Origin: Pseudomonas fluorescens
Lineage (GTDB): Bacteria > Pseudomonadota > Gammaproteobacteria > Pseudomonadales > Pseudomonadaceae
Assembly: GCF_001648775.1 (NCBI RefSeq)
Contig: NZ_LVEJ01000018.1
Span: 117,403 to 181,402 of the forward strand
Reading direction: 5' to 3'
DNA length: 64,000 nucleotides
The notes under the pieces are model-generated. The model searched no databases. It had not been told where the DNA came from and saw nothing but the letters and a program-made list of their open reading frames with translations. Numbering within the stretch: position 1 is the stretch's first letter; every line of letters begins with the position of its first letter. Below, in pieces: positions 1 through 8,864 of the stretch. A program made the translations under genes and the position numbers.

Positions 1-11
1 GGGAGCGTGGT

Positions 12-1340
12 TTAGGCGATGTTGAGCAAACGAGCTAACCGTTGAACATTCGCCAGCAAAAAGCCGTCCTGCCCCGGCAACGCATCGAACGACAGGCCGA
101 CCGGCAAAGCACCCGCCGCCGCGACCGGAACGCTGATACTCGGCGCCGCCAGATTGCTCGCCGGATCGGTATTGCGCACGAACGTTTCAAAGTTGCTCTC
201 GTCCGCGCAGGCGCTCAGCAGCGGTGCGCTGCACGTGACGGTCGGGTACGCCAGCAGATCCAGTTGATGGCGGCTGAAGAGGGCGCGGTATTCCTGCTCC
301 AGACGCAGTTTGCTCATCAATGCCTGCACGTAGTCGGTGTAGGAAATCGCCGGGCTCTCCAGTTGGGCGGTGAGGATTTTCTTGATCGCCGGATCGCGAA
401 TCTGCGCGAGGATGTCGAAAAACTGTTCACCGCGTCCGGCTTTCATCAGGAAGCGTGGAAAGTCGATGAAGAACTCGTAGATCGGCAGCGGAAACTGGAT
501 GCGCTCGTTGATCTCGCCAATCATGGCGTCGTCGACCGGCACGATGATCGCACCGCGATCGGCGAGGGTATCGATGGCCGCGCGGCAGTCACGCTGCACA
601 TTGTCGGCGAGCTCGGCCCAGAGGAAACGCTCGGGAATGCCGATGCGCAACGCCCGCGTTTCTGCCTGATGCAGGCTGCCGGTCAGTTGCGTGTGAACGA
701 ACTGGCAATCTTCCACCGTGCGGGTCAGCAGGCCCGGGGTGTCTTTGGTTTGCGACACCGGGACGATGCCGTCGACCGGATAAACGCCGGTGGTGGGGCG
801 AAACCCGACAATCCCGCAGAACGCCGCCGGGATACGCACCGAGCCGCCGGTGTCGGTGCCGACCGCGCACGCCACCAGCCCGGCAGCGACAGCCGCCGCG
901 CAACCGCCGCTGCTGCCGCCGGCACTGTGGCGCTCGTTGGCGGGGTTGAGCACGGCGCCATGAGCATGGTTGGCCGAGGTCACGCCGAACGACAGTTCAT
1001 GCATGTTGTTCTTGCCGACGATCTGCGCGCCCAATTGGCGGAAACGCTGAACGATGCCGGCATCGGCCGGCGGCACATAGTCGGCCAGCCCGGGCGTACC
1101 GGCGGTGGTCGGCATGCCGCTGACGTTGATGTTGTCCTTGAATGACACCGGCAGGCCATACAGCGCGCTGTCGCGCCCGGCGGCATTTGCCTTGAACGCT
1201 GACGGGTCGAAGGTGATGAAACTGTTCAGGTGTTGCAGGTGCACATGACGCTCGCGCAGGGCGTGCTGCCAGGTGTCCGGGCAGTGTTGACCACTGCGAA
1301 ATCCGTTGACGAGCTGTTCAATGGAAAGCTGGCTGTACAT
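12..1340 (-). CDS. Amidase-signature hydrolase (IaaH-like)
   Basis: A 442-residue enzyme of the amidase signature family, which hydrolyses amides to the acid and ammonia through a Ser-cisSer-Lys triad. Visible: Lys68 in the FKDN segment, the GGSSGG loop at 141-146 with the cis-Ser, and the nucleophile Ser167 in TDTGGS. It is the last gene of a seven-gene minus-strand operon and lies 30 bases downstream of an FAD amine oxidase of the tryptophan 2-monooxygenase type. Known two-step routes convert an aromatic amino acid to its amide and then the acid (tryptophan to indole-3-acetamide to indole-3-acetate), so the pairing suggests an aryl-acetamide substrate. That is inference; family membership is clear, but the specificity of this family cannot be read from sequence. 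Confidence 0.88.
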   Translation of the reverse strand: MYSQLSIEQLVNGFRSGQHCPDTWQHALRERHVHLQHLNSFITFDPSAFKANAAGRDSALYGLPVSFKDNINVSGMPTTAGTPGLADYVPPADAGIVQRFRQLGAQIVGKNNMHELSFGVTSANHAHGAVLNPANERHSAGGSSGGCAAAVAAGLVACAVGTDTGGSVRIPAAFCGIVGFRPTTGVYPVDGIVPVSQTKDTPGLLTRTVEDCQFVHTQLTGSLHQAETRALRIGIPERFLWAELADNVQRDCRAAIDTLADRGAIIVPVDDAMIGEINERIQFPLPIYEFFIDFPRFLMKAGRGEQFFDILAQIRDPAIKKILTAQLESPAISYTDYVQALMSKLRLEQEYRALFSRHQLDLLAYPTVTCSAPLLSACADESNFETFVRNTDPASNLAAPSISVPVAAAGALPVGLSFDALPGQDGFLLANVQRLARLLNIA

Positions 1341-1370
1341 GGATGATTCTCGGCGTGGGAAGGGACAGGG

Positions 1371-3080
1371 TCAGCAGTAGCGGTACTGCGAGTGCAAGTC
1401 GTCGAGCGGGTTACCGGCAATCAAATCGCCGCCCAGACTGCTGATCACCGCACATGCGCCATTGAGCGCAGTTTGAATCGCGCCTTCGGCCCAGCCGCCG
1501 GTGAACGAGGCGCCGCAACCGGCGAGGTACAAACCGGTGTCCTGTTTCGGATCGAGGGCGGTGCGGAACTGGTAGAACAGGCGCTCGGAGTAAATGTCGT
1601 CGCCGGGGAAATTCAGCTTGAAAGCGCCGAGTGCGTGCTTGTCGGTCAGCCAGTCGTATTCCAGAACGTAGCGTTGGTAGTCGCCGTCGAGCGGGAGCAG
1701 ATGGCTGGCAAATTCCGGCGCGCTCATCGCCAGTTCATCGACCAGACGCAGGCAGCGTTGCACCTTGTCGGTCATCGAAACCATCTTGTGCGAGTCGTCT
1801 TCCCAGGTGTAACTGATCAGCACCACGCCCCAGGAGTCCGGATCGTGCGGTGCGTAGTCGAGGCAATACACGCCCTTGACCAGGGTGTCGGTCTGGATGT
1901 TGTGCGCCAGGCCATGTTTGAGCCAGAACTTGTCCTTGGTCAGGATAAACAGCTTGGATGAGCCGACCATGTGCGTTTCATTGATCGCCCGCGCCACGTC
2001 GCGATTAACGAAGGCCTGGTTCTGCGTGAGCTTGAGGTTGACTTGCAGGGCGCGGGTCGTGGTAGTGGTGATGACGCGATCACAGGCATAGGTTTCGCCG
2101 TTGCTGCCGGCCAGCAGAATTTCGCCTTTGGGCCCTTTGTTGATCGATTCGATGCGCGTGCGACAGATCATGTCGCGCACCTGAATGCCGTTGAAGGAGG
2201 TGTCGGCAATGCGCTCGGCCAGCGAGGAAATGCCGTTGGGCACCAGACGCTGATTGACCTCCAGCGCATTCACCACCAGGCGCAGGATCTCGGTGAACGA
2301 GGCACGGTACACCGACTGGAAACCGCCGGAGCCAATGCCCAGCGAGCCGAACAGATGGAAGTCTTCAGGCTTGCGCCACGGCTTGCCGCCCGGCGGTTTT
2401 TTGCCGGTGAAGATGCGCACCATCGCCGAGTAAAACGAGCTGTCGCCGAAGCAGTCCAGATAGCGTTGCCACTCGGGCTGCACTTCGCAGTAATTGTGCT
2501 GCTTGAGCAGTTCGGTGATCAGTAGCGGTGGCGCCAGGCACGTGCCGTCATCGAGGGTGACGCCTTCGCTGAGAAAGGCGATCCAGCCCTGGTGCACGGT
2601 GCTGAACAGCGCCGGCGGCGGTTGCATCGCCGCCCAGTGATGGGCCTCGCCACGGTAGTGGATTTCGGTGTCGACGACGCCTGGGTCGGGAAACGCTTCG
2701 GTGGTCTGGATACCGAAACGATTGAGGTAGTGAAACAACCCGACCTCACTCGGCGGAAAGCGCATGGCGCCCATTTCCGCGATGAACTGCGGCTGTTCCT
2801 CATCAAAGCACTGCGTCAGCAGACGCCCGCCGACATGCGCAGGTTCGGCTTCAAACAGGGTGACGCGACGTGCCCCGGCGCGCAGCAATTCGTAAGCAGC
2901 GACCAGCCCGCTGAGGCCGGCGCCGACGATGCCGATGTGTTTCTCGGCAGTTTCCGCTGGCAGGTAACCGATGGCTTCATCGGCACTGCGCAGGAACTGG
3001 CCATAGTCATACAGCAGATCGACGTAGGGAAAAGACAGGCACGCGGACGCCTGACTGACATCATGGGAAATAGGTTTCAC
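1371..3080 (-). CDS. FAD amine oxidase, tryptophan 2-monooxygenase-like
   Basis: A flavin amine oxidase of about 569 residues. The dinucleotide fold shows GAGLSG at 53-58, the ribose-binding Glu at 77 and a GGR at 84-86; near the C terminus a FTGGWAEGAIQTA segment is typical of L-amino-acid monooxygenases and oxidases (IaaM, phenylalanine and lysine 2-monooxygenases). I chose the GTG at 3080 because the longer frame back to 3182 lies inside the upstream oxygenase beta gene; this leaves a 19-base gap. The family decarboxylates an amino acid to an amide or deaminates it to a keto acid. With the amidase directly downstream, an amide-forming monooxygenase is the better guess. Substrate (Trp, Phe or another aromatic amine) is unknown. 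Confidence 0.82.
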   Translation of the reverse strand: MKPISHDVSQASACLSFPYVDLLYDYGQFLRSADEAIGYLPAETAEKHIGIVGAGLSGLVAAYELLRAGARRVTLFEAEPAHVGGRLLTQCFDEEQPQFIAEMGAMRFPPSEVGLFHYLNRFGIQTTEAFPDPGVVDTEIHYRGEAHHWAAMQPPPALFSTVHQGWIAFLSEGVTLDDGTCLAPPLLITELLKQHNYCEVQPEWQRYLDCFGDSSFYSAMVRIFTGKKPPGGKPWRKPEDFHLFGSLGIGSGGFQSVYRASFTEILRLVVNALEVNQRLVPNGISSLAERIADTSFNGIQVRDMICRTRIESINKGPKGEILLAGSNGETYACDRVITTTTTRALQVNLKLTQNQAFVNRDVARAINETHMVGSSKLFILTKDKFWLKHGLAHNIQTDTLVKGVYCLDYAPHDPDSWGVVLISYTWEDDSHKMVSMTDKVQRCLRLVDELAMSAPEFASHLLPLDGDYQRYVLEYDWLTDKHALGAFKLNFPGDDIYSERLFYQFRTALDPKQDTGLYLAGCGASFTGGWAEGAIQTALNGACAVISSLGGDLIAGNPLDDLHSQYRYC

Positions 3081-3099
3081 AGGGGGACTTCTCGATCGA

Positions 3100-3585
3100 T
3101 CAGATAATGAGCTGCAGGCTTTCAAGGGCGCGTGCGGGGTTGAGCAACAGGATTTTCTTGCCGTGAATCTTCCAGGTGCCATCGATATTGATCAGTTGAT
3201 GTTCGACGGTCACCGGGTAGTGCCATTCGTTGTCGCCGCGCGCTTCGCAATAGAGCATGTTGGAGCTGGCGAAGGCGCTGAACGAGGCTTCGACAAGGGT
3301 GATGCGCGGGCGCTGGGCGATGTGCAGGCTGCGGCTCTTGGGTTGCTGGGAAAAGTTGCGCGCGTTGGCCAGCCGATTGATTCGCAGCGTGGTCAGAAAG
3401 CGGTCCTCATACACCAGCGATGATTCGTGCAGCGGGCTGACCTGTTCGCGGGTCATCGGGATCCAGTAGTGGTAGTCATCGCTGAGCAATTGCTGCCAGG
3501 CGTCGAAATCCTGCTGGTCGAGCAAGTGCAGTTCGGTCTCGATCAGTTGCTCGATGGCGTGGTGATTAGATTGATCGTGTTGCAT
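3100..3585 (-). CDS. Aromatic ring-hydroxylating dioxygenase, beta subunit
   Basis: A 161-residue small subunit of a Rieske non-heme iron oxygenase. It has the SnoaL/NTF2-like pattern of this family (an N-terminal helix, then DDYHYWIPMTRE, a central RI-rich segment, and a C-terminal WKIHGKKILL strand). The beta subunit is structural, holding the alpha3beta3 hexamer. Its ATG lies inside the end of the alpha gene (20-base overlap), so the two are almost certainly translated together. Confidence 0.85.
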   Translation of the reverse strand: MQHDQSNHHAIEQLIETELHLLDQQDFDAWQQLLSDDYHYWIPMTREQVSPLHESSLVYEDRFLTTLRINRLANARNFSQQPKSRSLHIAQRPRITLVEASFSAFASSNMLYCEARGDNEWHYPVTVEHQLINIDGTWKIHGKKILLLNPARALESLQLII

Positions 3586-4864
3586 GGTCGTCCTGCATCA
3601 AGTGCTGCCAACTGTTATAGAAATTACGCATGGCCATTTCGCTGGTGCCGGACACCACTTGGCTCTGCGCGTAGGATTCGTTCGGGCTGAACAGGCGGGC
3701 GACGTTGACCCATTCGTTGGCGTCGCTGCCCAGGCCTTCCATGGCCCGTTCGTACATTTCTACGTCGTCGTGGGCGACCATCGAGCAGGGCGAGTTGATC
3801 AGGTTGTTGTACTGCACGGTTCTTTCCAGCAACTGCACGGGCGCGCCTTGCAGTTCGAAGATCCACGACTCGACGATGGTCTCGCGGGCGCTGACCGGTT
3901 TGATCACGCGCAAGGTCTGGATCGGCCCCTTGACCATCAGGTTGGGGAAATACACGGTGTTGTGGCGGGTGTCGTCGAGGATCGCCCGGGCCTGCTCTTC
4001 ACCGTAGTTTTCGACCATCAATTCCCAGTACCCGGGGATGTCGGTGTAGGCCTTGTGGATCGAATTGCTGACCCCGGTGTGCCCGTGGCCATTGGGCCAG
4101 ACCCGAATGCCCATGCCGGCGAAAAATTCGTAGGAGGCCATGAACGGCGAGAACAGCTCGACGGCCATCGGTGGCTTGCCCTGATCGCCGGTTTCCTGCC
4201 AAAGGCGTATCGCTTCGCCGGCCGAAGATTCGTGGGCGATCATCGGGTGGCAGGTGTCGGTCTGGTTGTCGACGACCATTTTCCAGTTACAGCGATGGCG
4301 GTGCAGCAGCGGCTGGCCGACCACTTTCAACTGACCCAGCGGCGAGCGCATGACCATGTTGTCCAGGGTCGACAGCGACTCGCCAAAAAACGCCTCGAAG
4401 CCGATGCCTTCTTCCGTCAAACGGACAAACACGAAGCCGCGATAGTTGTGCACCGCGTTCACCGGGCGCATGCCTTTGTGCGCGGAACAACTGCTGAGGT
4501 CGCAGTCGTCGTATTCCTTTTTCACCGGAATGCTCAGCAACTCGCCGTCAGTCTTGAACGTCCAGGCGTGGTACGGGCAACGCATGAAACGGCCGACATT
4601 GCCGCGCGCTTCGGCGAGGACTTTCACACCTTTGTGCGGGCAGCGGTTGTGCAACACGACGATGGTGCCGTTCTTCTGCCGAACCATCGCCAGTGGCTGT
4701 TGTGCGAGGGTGGTGGTGAAGTAGTCACCGGTTTCGGGGATCAGGCTGTCGTGACCCAGGTAACACCAGCTCGCGGCGAACACGCGCTGCTGTTCCTGTT
4801 CGAAAAGCGCCTGATCAAGGAACAGAGATTTATGCACTTCCCTGCCATTGAAATAGTTGTCCAA
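3566..4864 (-). CDS. Aromatic ring-hydroxylating dioxygenase, Rieske alpha subunit
   Basis: Catalytic subunit of a Rieske oxygenase, 432 residues from the TTG at 4864. I chose this start because AGAGAGGA lies seven bases upstream and the frame further back runs into the reductase gene. Rieske [2Fe-2S] ligands are C75-x-H77 and C96-x2-H99; the mononuclear iron site is N193-W-K, bridging Asp203 and His206/His211 (D-T-C-H-x4-H). The length is normal. It takes electrons from the reductase encoded directly upstream (14-base gap) and hydroxylates an aromatic ring or side chain. Its placement between a reductase and an amine oxidase/amidase pair recalls the IacC/IacD oxygenase of indole-acetate catabolism, but the other iac genes are not here, so the substrate is open. 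Confidence 0.9.
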   Translation of the reverse strand: MDNYFNGREVHKSLFLDQALFEQEQQRVFAASWCYLGHDSLIPETGDYFTTTLAQQPLAMVRQKNGTIVVLHNRCPHKGVKVLAEARGNVGRFMRCPYHAWTFKTDGELLSIPVKKEYDDCDLSSCSAHKGMRPVNAVHNYRGFVFVRLTEEGIGFEAFFGESLSTLDNMVMRSPLGQLKVVGQPLLHRHRCNWKMVVDNQTDTCHPMIAHESSAGEAIRLWQETGDQGKPPMAVELFSPFMASYEFFAGMGIRVWPNGHGHTGVSNSIHKAYTDIPGYWELMVENYGEEQARAILDDTRHNTVYFPNLMVKGPIQTLRVIKPVSARETIVESWIFELQGAPVQLLERTVQYNNLINSPCSMVAHDDVEMYERAMEGLGSDANEWVNVARLFSPNESYAQSQVVSGTSEMAMRNFYNSWQHLMQDDHATRSI

Positions 4865-4878
4865 CGCGGTGTCCTCTC

Positions 4879-5811
4879 TCAGATCGCCAGTTTCAGGCGC
4901 GGGCTTTTTGCGCGCGAGACGCAGGGGTAGATTCGTGCACTGCAGGCCGCTTCCTGTTCGCTCATGATGAAGTCGCGGTGATCGACATCGCCTTCCAGTA
5001 CATCCAGCGCACACACGCCGCATTCACCACGACGGCAGTCATAGAGCGGATCGAGTCCGGCCGCTTCCAGGGCTTCGAGCAACGACTGTTGCGGGCCGAC
5101 ATTGACGCTGACGCCGGAGTCTGCCGCCTCGATGACACAGCCTTGTGCGGCGTCATCGCGGGCAACGTTGAACACTTCCAGATGGATCTGCTCACGGGCC
5201 AGGCCAGCGTTTTCGGCGTGGCTGAGTACTTCACCGAGCATTGCCGCCGGGCCGCAGACATACAGACGGTCATCGGCGCGCAGATCGGCGAGCACTTCGC
5301 TGATCGCCGGGCGACTGCCGGAGAGGTGCAGTTGCATGCGTTCTTGCAACTGGTCTTGCAGGTGTCGGGCGTAGACCGCGTCGTCGGCGCTCTTGGCGAA
5401 ATAATGCAACTGAGCCGGGCGGTTCAACACGCTCAGGTGGCGCAGGATGCCGGTCAGCGGCGTGATACCGATGCCGCCGGCAATCGCGATATCACGCCCG
5501 CTGTCAGCGTCGAGCGGGTAGTTGAAGGTGTTCAACGGACCTTCAAGTTCCACGCTGTCATTGACCGCCAAGGTGCGGATGTACTGGCTGCTGACCGAGT
5601 CTGGCGAGAGGCGGATGGCGAAGGTGAACCGGCCATCCGCAATCTCGTCCACGTGCACCGTCGAGTAATGCCGACAGTCGTCCAGCCCCGGAATCAACCA
5701 TTTGAAGTGCGCACCGGCATGAGTCATGTCCGACAGGGAGGCCGGACCGCTGACGGTGACTTCCTTGATCGATGCCGAGAGCATCCGGCAGTGGGTGACG
5801 GTGTACTTCAT
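4879..5811 (-). CDS. Phthalate dioxygenase reductase-type ferredoxin reductase
   Basis: A 310-residue electron-transfer protein with three domains in the phthalate dioxygenase reductase order: flavin-binding barrel (RHYS at 47-50), NAD(P)H-binding domain (GGIGITP at 112-118, a CGP motif later) and a C-terminal plant-type [2Fe-2S] ferredoxin with ligands C259, C264, C267 and C297. It should pass electrons from NAD(P)H to the Rieske alpha subunit encoded downstream, so no separate ferredoxin is needed. The ATG at 5811 overlaps the end of the upstream gene by four bases (ATGA). A PDR-type reductase paired with an alpha-beta oxygenase is less usual than with an alpha-only one. Confidence 0.9.
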   Translation of the reverse strand: MKYTVTHCRMLSASIKEVTVSGPASLSDMTHAGAHFKWLIPGLDDCRHYSTVHVDEIADGRFTFAIRLSPDSVSSQYIRTLAVNDSVELEGPLNTFNYPLDADSGRDIAIAGGIGITPLTGILRHLSVLNRPAQLHYFAKSADDAVYARHLQDQLQERMQLHLSGSRPAISEVLADLRADDRLYVCGPAAMLGEVLSHAENAGLAREQIHLEVFNVARDDAAQGCVIEAADSGVSVNVGPQQSLLEALEAAGLDPLYDCRRGECGVCALDVLEGDVDHRDFIMSEQEAACSARIYPCVSRAKSPRLKLAI

Positions 5812-6224
5812 GCAGGTTTTTCCTGGTTGATCGGTGTTTCGTGCAGGTACAACCACTGAACGTCGTGGTGCTGGACACGCAGGATCGCCAGCGAAATACG
5901 TGAGGTTTCACTGTGGTTCAGGCGATGGGTTTCCTTGTAGCGCAGGGCCACGGTCGAACCTTCGTGCCAGACCGTGTGCAGGTCGCTGATCAGGATCTCC
6001 AGACCTTTGCGGGCACCGACGGCGCCGCTGAACAGTTGCTCGACTTGTGCCCGACCGACCACGGCGGCCGAGGTGGTGACCATGCTGAAGTGCTCGGCGA
6101 ACACCTCCATCAACGGCGCGATGGCGTCTGCGCCGGCACCGTCGGCATTGGTGAAGACACGGTGAATCAGTTCGTGCACGTGGTGAATACTGTGTTGCGC
6201 TCGTTCAACCAGGTTGTTGTTCAT
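5808..6224 (-). CDS. SnoaL/NTF2-like small protein
   Basis: A 138-residue protein with the cone-shaped SnoaL/NTF2 pattern (helical N terminus, AEHFSMVTTSAAVVGRAQVEQLFSGA, then strands ending YKETHRLNHSETSRISLAIL). Members act as isomerases, cyclases, hydratases or structural subunits. It is not the oxygenase beta subunit, which lies further down the same operon. It overlaps the MFS gene by 20 bases and the reductase by four, so it belongs to the pathway. A role in processing the oxygenation product, or in catching an unstable intermediate, is a guess. Confidence 0.7.
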   Translation of the reverse strand: MNNNLVERAQHSIHHVHELIHRVFTNADGAGADAIAPLMEVFAEHFSMVTTSAAVVGRAQVEQLFSGAVGARKGLEILISDLHTVWHEGSTVALRYKETHRLNHSETSRISLAILRVQHHDVQWLYLHETPINQEKPA

Positions 6225-7572
6225 GGCATTCCTTTGGAGGGTTCAATTGACTCATCTGAAACAGCGGGAACAGCCCGACCAGAGCGGCAATCGCGAAGGT
6301 CGCGTGGTAAGCCTGTGTGGTATCGAACTGCTTGAGCAGCACATTGAAGATCATCAGAAACAACGCGGCACCGAGGCTGAACGACATCTGCCGATTGATA
6401 TTCCAGATCACGCTGGCCTTGTGCGTATCGCCGCCGGCAAAGTCCATCAACGAGGTGGTCTGCGCGGTGTTGGCGCCGATGCCGCCACCAATGCCCATCA
6501 GGCTGTAAGCGATGACGATCACCCACAGGTCCGCCGGGTCATTGACCAGCATCAGCGTGGCGATACCGGCGCTGTGCAGGAGCATGCCGAGGGTGAACAG
6601 GCGTTTCGCGCCGACGCGGTTGTAGACCCGGCCGCAAAGGGTCATGGCGATGAAGGCGCCGATGGCATAGAGGATCATGAACATCCCGGTCAGCCGGGCG
6701 CTGAAGTGCAGGGTGTTCTGCAGGAAGAAAATGCTCATCAGGTTGACCCCGGTGAACACGCCGGGAATCGCGTAATAGATGAAGATCGAGGTGCTGAGTT
6801 TTTTGCTTTTGAGCAGGCTCAATTCGATGATCGCGTTGCTGCAGCGGCGGTAATGCAGCAGGTACAGCGCGATAAACAGCAGGCCCGCCGCGACACAGAT
6901 CAGTGCGGCCAGCGCCGGGTAGTCGCCACCGTACAACGACATGCCCATCAGCAGGCTGGCGAGTGCGGCGCTGACCAGCAGCAGGCCTTTGATGTCCGGG
7001 CGCGGCAGATCGGTTGGTTTGCTTTCCTTGATCCAGAACCACGACAGCCCGGCGGCGAGCAACGAAAACGGGATGTTGCTGTAGAACACCCAGCGCCAGG
7101 AGCTGCTGTCGACAATGATGCCGCCGACTGTCGGTGAAATGGCCGGGGCAATCAGCGCTACGGCCATCACCAATGTGGAGATCTTGGCCCGCTGCTCGCC
7201 CTGAAACAGGTTGAAGGTCAGTGCCTGACCGACCGGAATCAGCAGCCCGCCACCGACGCCCTGAACGAACCGCCAGATCACCAGTTCGTGGAAACTGTCG
7301 GCCATGCCGCACATCCACACTGAACCGCTGAATACCAGCATCGATGCGGTAAGAATCTCGCGGCTGCCGAAGCGCCCGGCCAGCCAGGTGCTCACCGGAA
7401 TAATCAGGGTCAGGCCAAGAATATAGGCGTTGGCGACCCACGCCACCGATGAAGTACTGACTTGCAAAGTTGCCGATATACTCGGCAATGCCACCGCCGA
7501 CATAAATATGTTTATACAGTCAATAAAGAAGCCGATCAGAAAGATCAGCGCAATCTTATAGCGATAGTTCAT
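6205..7572 (-). CDS. MFS transporter, DHA2 (EmrB/QacA) type
   Basis: A 455-residue inner-membrane transporter with many hydrophobic helices. A motif A-like GRFGSR follows the second helix and a motif C-like APAISPTVGG lies in the fifth, as in drug:H+ antiporters with 12-14 helices. It is the first gene of the minus-strand operon and is divergent from the LysR gene. It may export the pathway product or import the substrate; the drug-exporter motif favours export. The two following genes overlap in the ATGA or 20-base style, which supports a single transcript. Confidence 0.85.
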   Translation of the reverse strand: MNYRYKIALIFLIGFFIDCINIFMSAVALPSISATLQVSTSSVAWVANAYILGLTLIIPVSTWLAGRFGSREILTASMLVFSGSVWMCGMADSFHELVIWRFVQGVGGGLLIPVGQALTFNLFQGEQRAKISTLVMAVALIAPAISPTVGGIIVDSSSWRWVFYSNIPFSLLAAGLSWFWIKESKPTDLPRPDIKGLLLVSAALASLLMGMSLYGGDYPALAALICVAAGLLFIALYLLHYRRCSNAIIELSLLKSKKLSTSIFIYYAIPGVFTGVNLMSIFFLQNTLHFSARLTGMFMILYAIGAFIAMTLCGRVYNRVGAKRLFTLGMLLHSAGIATLMLVNDPADLWVIVIAYSLMGIGGGIGANTAQTTSLMDFAGGDTHKASVIWNINRQMSFSLGAALFLMIFNVLLKQFDTTQAYHATFAIAALVGLFPLFQMSQLNPPKECHEQQPG

Positions 7573-7593
7573 GTTGAATCCCCTTTGCCGCGC

Positions 7594-7635
7594 AGCATAG
7601 GGGCGATGGACTTGAAGTGTCGATACGACTATGCT
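7594..7635. promoter_or_regulatory. Inverted repeat in the MFS/LysR divergent promoter
   Basis: The 90-base gap between the two divergent genes holds a perfect seven-base inverted repeat, AGCATAG (7594-7600) and CTATGCT (7629-7635), 28 bases apart. LysR regulators usually bind a divergent intergenic region, so this is a candidate operator, but the spacing is not the classic T-N11-A box and such a repeat could occur by chance. Confidence 0.3.
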
Positions 7636-7662
7636 TAAAACAATGTTTGACAGGATTTAACA

Positions 7663-8565
7663 GTGAGCCATAGCGCCATGCACTCTCATCTTAATCGGGT
7701 TCAGACCTTCCTTGCGGTGGTGGATTTTGGTTCTTACACCAAGGCTGCGAATTATCTGAGTATCAGCAAAGCTATGGCCAGCCTGCATGTCAAGGCGCTG
7801 GAGGAGGTTTTGTCGGCGACGCTGTTGATCCGCAATACCCGCAATATATCGCTGACCGAAATAGGTCAGGAGTTCTATGAAGAGTTCAAGGGCATTGTCG
7901 CAGACATCGACAATGCCTTTGATAATGTCCTCAAAGGTAATAATCGGGTGTCCGGAAAGTTACGGATTAGTTCGACCAGTGAATACGGTGAGAAGTATAT
8001 TTTGCCGTTGATTCCGTTGTTCTCCGAGCGTTATCCGGAAATTCGTTTGTGCTACAACTTTAACTCTTCATTGAATGATCTTGTCGCGGAAAAGCTTGAT
8101 CTGGTGATTCGTCTGGGCAACTTGGCGGATTCGGCATTCAAGAGTCGCAAGTTGGCCGATTATGAAATCGTGCTGGTGGCCACCGAGCAATTTCTCGCCC
8201 GACATCCGGTGCGTGAACCGCAGGATCTGAACAATGTGCCGTGGATTGCCAACAGCAATTTACAGGCGCCGACCCAGTGGACATTGCGCCTTGGGCAAGG
8301 GCAGGGCGCCGAGGTCGGCGGCACCAGCCACTTTGAATCGAATTCTTCGACGGCGATTCGTTCGATGACGTTGTCGTCGCTGGGGGTGTCGGTCTTGCCG
8401 GCGTGGGTGGTTGCAGAAGACATTGCCGCCGGGCGTCTGGTGCGCTTGCTGCCGGAGTATTCGCTGCCTTCGCAGTCGATCAATGTGGTGTTTCCCAATA
8501 CTCCGCACCTGCCCCACAAGTCGCGGGCGTTTATCGACTTTCTGTTGTTGCATTTGGCGCAGTGA
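7663..8565 (+). CDS. LysR-family transcriptional regulator
   Basis: A 300-residue LysR regulator: N-terminal winged helix (NRVQTFLAVVDFGSYTKAA...SISKAMASLHVKALE, residues about 8-65) followed by a periplasmic-binding-like effector domain. The GTG at 7663 has AGGA seven bases upstream; the ATG at 7678 is a weaker alternative. It is transcribed away from the Rieske/amine oxidase operon and very likely controls it in response to a pathway compound (inference from position). Confidence 0.88.
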   Translation: MSHSAMHSHLNRVQTFLAVVDFGSYTKAANYLSISKAMASLHVKALEEVLSATLLIRNTRNISLTEIGQEFYEEFKGIVADIDNAFDNVLKGNNRVSGKLRISSTSEYGEKYILPLIPLFSERYPEIRLCYNFNSSLNDLVAEKLDLVIRLGNLADSAFKSRKLADYEIVLVATEQFLARHPVREPQDLNNVPWIANSNLQAPTQWTLRLGQGQGAEVGGTSHFESNSSTAIRSMTLSSLGVSVLPAWVVAEDIAAGRLVRLLPEYSLPSQSINVVFPNTPHLPHKSRAFIDFLLLHLAQ

Positions 8566-8864
8566 TGCCAGCCCAAAAGCCCCTCACCCTAGCCCTCCCG
8601 AAACGTCGGACCGCCCGGAGGGAGAGGGGACTTGACCGCGTTGCCCTTGCGAGTTACGCCGACCTGAAATATCGAGTCGACCTCAGAGTTTGAAAAGCCC
8701 CGATTGACTCTCCCTTTCCCTGCGCGGTATTTGAACGACCCCCGATCGGCTGCTTTTTTCTTGCGCGGTATTTGAACGCCCCCCGATCAGCTCCCTTTCC
8801 CCCTCGCCCCCCTTGGGGGGAGAGGGTTGGGGTGAGGGGGGCCTGGATCTTGTTGGCACAACAA
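8566..8864. repeat. Repeat-rich intergenic region
   Basis: No gene seen. The stretch is built of short repeats: a CCCTCACCCT...GGGAGAGGGG inverted pair near 8582-8629; two imperfect direct copies of a 29-base unit beginning TGCGCGGTATTTGAACG at 8721-8749 and 8762-8790 (41 bases apart, two differences); and a second C-rich/G-rich inverted pair around 8802-8839. The C-rich and G-rich pairs look like the mosaic intergenic repeats scattered through pseudomonad genomes. Confidence 0.6.

Noticed and set aside
4865..5023. N-terminal extension of Rieske alpha over the reductase gene
   Set aside because: The extra 53 residues are Arg/Cys-rich shadow of the ferredoxin part; TTG at 4864 has a good ribosome site.
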